NCBI GenBank assembly: GCA_011523485.1
Contig: WTGR01000415.1
Location: 1-8,048, forward strand
Length of the DNA stretch: 8,048 bases
Source: Acidobacteriota bacterium
GTDB taxonomy: Bacteria; Acidobacteriota; Vicinamibacteria; Vicinamibacterales; UBA8438
Direction of reading: 5' to 3'
Shown here piece after piece: positions 6,654 to 8,048 of this stretch. A model generated the notes under the pieces. It worked only from the letters and a program-made list of their open reading frames with translations. It was not told where the DNA came from and ran no database searches. How positions within the stretch are numbered: position 1 is the first letter of the stretch; the number at the start of each line of letters is the position of its first letter. Position numbers and translations under genes: made by a program.

Positions 6654-7508
6654 GGATAGAGGCGCGAAGCGCCCGCCGCGCCGTTGGACGGGTCCTACCA
6701 AGAGCCCGTAGCAAGACCCCCGCTGCATTCGACCGGCGAAGCATCCCGCGTGGACGGCATTCTTGCTCAGTCGTACACGCCCATCCCCGCTTCTCCGTGC
6801 ACCTCTGTAACCTACTGAAAATGTGAAGGTTTCTGTTTGCTCTCAGCGCCCCCGCACGTTCCGTCCCACACTCTTGCTGCGTTGATTCCGCTCTCGCGCG
6901 GAGGACCGGCCGTCCGGGTGCCGTCGGTCGCGGCAGGTGCGGCCGCGAATCGGCGCGTACGCCAGAACCGAGTGCGTCGCCAACCACCGCTCGTGATCCG
7001 CCGCATATCGAACCGGCGGTCGACGACATCCTGGCGCAGCTCGAATACCTCGGACGCCGCCGGCGACGCCGCACCCTCGTCCTGAGCGACGGCCGGCGAG
7101 TCCCGGTCGGCAACCTCCACACGGGTCTTCTGGCGCGAACCGGGGGCCAGCAGCGAGAGCTGCTGCGGTTCATTCGTCGAGTAGTTTGCCGACATGACGT
7201 TAGCCGGCAGGTTCTCGCGACGTGTTGTCGCAGAGTAGACACGGCCCGCCGATCCACAGCGTCGGGTACACTCTGGACCCGATGCGTCCCTGGTCTTGCA
7301 GCCGCACCGCAACCGTCTCGGCGACGTGCTCAACTTCTGGCGGTCATCTACTGGACGTGCGGACTTCTGCACGATCGGCTAGGCGGGCGTCATCGACTCC
7401 TGCGGCGTTGCCCGTTCCTCGCCCCCCCATGGGTTCTCGGTGCGCTCGGGGGCCGCCGGATGTCGAGTCCGTCCGCTCACTTGCTATCGCGGGTGTCGCT
7501 CGTCCGAT
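6654..7508. other. 855-base stretch without a supportable gene
   Basis: Both strands carry open frames here, but none has a recognisable domain together with a credible start. The best candidate is a minus-strand frame from ATG 7195 to the stop at 6812 (127 residues, beginning MSANYSTNEPQQLSLL). Its C-terminal half is Arg/Gly-rich and shadow-like. On the plus strand, about 7005-7200 reads IEPAVDDILAQLEYLG and VLSDGRRVPVGNLHTGLL, which is also protein-like but has no start. At most one of these can be real. The mixed signals suggest decayed genes. A small hairpin at 6661-6673 is listed separately. Confidence 0.45.
6661..6673. other. Perfect hairpin with GCGAAGC core after the nhaC stop
   Basis: GGCGC-GAA-GCGCC forms a perfect 5-bp stem with a GAA loop, starting 7 bases after the restored nhaC stop codon. 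The core GCGAAGC is known as an exceptionally stable single-stranded DNA mini-hairpin. No T-run follows, so it is not a standard intrinsic terminator, and its role is unknown. Confidence 0.4.
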
Positions 7509-7537
7509 TTGACCCTGCCACGTCGACCCACCATAAT
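7509..7537 (+). promoter_or_regulatory. Sigma-70-type promoter of the GIY-YIG-like gene (leaderless arrangement)
   Basis: TTGACC (7509-7514) and CATAAT (7532-7537) are each one base off the consensus hexamers and are separated by exactly 17 bases. The ATG of the next gene starts at 7544, six bases after the -10 box, which is about where transcription should begin. No Shine-Dalgarno sequence is present. The mRNA is thus predicted to be leaderless, which decides the start at 7544 over the upstream in-frame ATG at 7460. Confidence 0.75.
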
Positions 7538-7543
7538 CCGGGC

Positions 7544-7768
7544 ATGGTCGACGCTACGCCGACACCGGCCACCTACAGATACCGCTTTCTGGTCGGCAAC
7601 CGCATCGTGCACCAGGGCATCACCACGGACCTTGAACGCCGCGAGCGCGAGCACCGGCGTCGATGGCCGGAAGGGCGTATCGAAGCCGTCGGCGGACCCA
7701 CCTCCCACGCTGAAGCATGGGAGTGGGAACGACGGCAGGCCGCCGGCCCATCGGCCCACGCTGGCTAG
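7544..7768 (+). CDS. Small GIY-YIG-like protein
   Basis: A 74-residue protein resembling a minimal GIY-YIG nuclease-type fold. The line-up is YRYRFLVGNRIVHQGITTDLERR (residues 11-33), where the YRYRFL strand takes the place of GIY and VHQGIT that of YIG, with Gly25 conserved. The Arg pair 32-33 and His37 (LERREREH) match the conserved helix Arg and following His of the family. A C-terminal AWEWERRQ helix (59-65) offers Glu60 or Glu62 as a possible metal ligand. The canonical second Tyr is not where expected, so catalytic activity is uncertain; it may be a binding module. The start at ATG 7544 is chosen because a promoter ends 6 bases before it. The gene ends 27 bases before the SIR2-like gene on the same strand, in the same frame, so the two are very likely co-transcribed. 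A strong internal hairpin lies at 7697-7727. Family assignment is from motif reading only. Confidence 0.7.
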   Translation: MVDATPTPATYRYRFLVGNRIVHQGITTDLERREREHRRRWPEGRIEAVGGPTSHAEAWEWERRQAAGPSAHAG

Positions 7769-7795
7769 CGGCCGGGTTTCGCATTCCACGGTCTC

Positions 7796-8048
7796 GTGAC
7801 CTCGCCAGTCCGGCCGCACCGCGTGTACGTCACTGGCGCCGGCTTCACGCGCGCCTTCAACCCGGGAGCGCCGTTGCTGGTGGGCTATTTCGAGAACGAC
7901 CGTCTCGTAGACGCCGTCCGCGGTCTGCCAGCGGCGAGCCGCGTGCTTGAAGCCGAGCGCAACCGGCACCCCGAGGGGTTCATCGACATCGAACGTCTGA
8001 TGACCCGCCTCCACGGGCTCATGCCCTACGACCACGGCCACGGCTCCG
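7796..8048 (+). CDS. Putative SIR2-like/nucleotide-binding protein, N-terminal part (runs off window)
   Basis: The first 84 residues of a protein that continues past the window. It starts at GTG 7796, the first possible start after the stop of the preceding gene at 7768. Residues 10-28, VYVTGAGFTRAFNPGAPLL, form a hydrophobic beta-strand followed by a GAGF glycine motif and a following helix. This is the arrangement at the N-terminus of SIR2-like (PF13289-type) NAD-binding domains and related Rossmann-like folds. Next come a helix-rich stretch (LVGYFENDRLVDAVRGLPAASRVLEAE) and IDIERLMTRLHGLMPYD, an acidic segment that in such proteins lies after the first strand-helix unit. Codon use is normal for GC-rich DNA and there are no stops. 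SIR2-like domains often act as NAD-degrading effectors in phage defence, but the catalytic His/Asn region is not in the window. A structural NAD(P)-binding protein of another kind is the main alternative. Confidence 0.6.
   Translation, partial: MTSPVRPHRVYVTGAGFTRAFNPGAPLLVGYFENDRLVDAVRGLPAASRVLEAERNRHPEGFIDIERLMTRLHGLMPYDHGHGS

Noticed and set aside
5434..6728. Minus-strand open frames across the nhaC remnant
   Set aside because: They are antisense shadows of the NhaC coding sequence; the plus strand carries clear family motifs.
6812..7195. 127-residue minus-strand ORF beginning MSANYSTNEPQQLSLL
   Set aside because: The N-terminus looks protein-like, but there is no good ribosome-binding site, no recognisable domain, the second half is shadow-like, and a competing plus-strand frame is equally plausible.
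1..8048. tRNA, rRNA, insertion-sequence transposase or integrase genes
   Set aside because: I looked for their hallmarks by eye on both strands and found none, although the truncated genes suggest past rearrangement.

Overview
The window looks like a decayed, rearranged stretch of a GC-rich bacterial chromosome. Acidobacteriota (Vicinamibacteria-like) is my best guess. The main reason is the MacB/FtsX permease fragment, which matches the ADOP family (Acidobacterial duplicated orphan permease). GC-rich codon use, Sel1-repeat lipoproteins, NhaC-type antiporters and a DUF5671-type membrane fragment fit but are not decisive. This is inference from sequence reading, not a database result.

Layout. 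(1) 3-359 (+): C-terminal end of an NhaC Na+/H+ antiporter, cut by the window edge. (2) 378-593 (-): a small putative exported protein. (3) 652-2820 (-): one long Sel1-repeat lipoprotein frame of 18 repeats of 36 residues. It is broken by two identical in-frame TAG codons and carries a perfect 432-bp tandem duplication of exactly four repeats. (4) about 2868-3992 (+): an ADOP/MacB-type permease lacking its N-terminal half. (5) 4022-4546 (+): a lipoprotein of unknown function. (6) 4566-4796 (-): a small XRE-type DNA-binding protein, convergent with the lipoprotein. (7) 4797-5169: no supportable gene. (8) 5170-5349 (-): C-terminal remnant of a DUF5671-like membrane protein, joined to an unrelated (+) gene tail ending at 5429. 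(9) 5446-6653 (+): a second NhaC gene, broken by frameshifts and an apparent internal deletion; its 3' end is about 93% identical to copy 1. (10) 6654-7508: no supportable gene. (11) 7544-7768 and 7796-8048 (+): a compact two-gene unit with a small GIY-YIG-like protein followed by the N-terminus of a protein with a SIR2-like nucleotide-binding motif. It is preceded by a near-consensus promoter placed for a leaderless transcript.

There is little evidence that these genes form one pathway. Copies of nhaC bracket about 5-6 kb of accessory and broken genes, which suggests repeated recombination. The intact, most interesting unit is the GIY-YIG-like/SIR2-like pair at the right edge. It could be part of an undescribed nucleotide- or nucleic-acid-targeting system, but the window cuts it off before its function can be judged.
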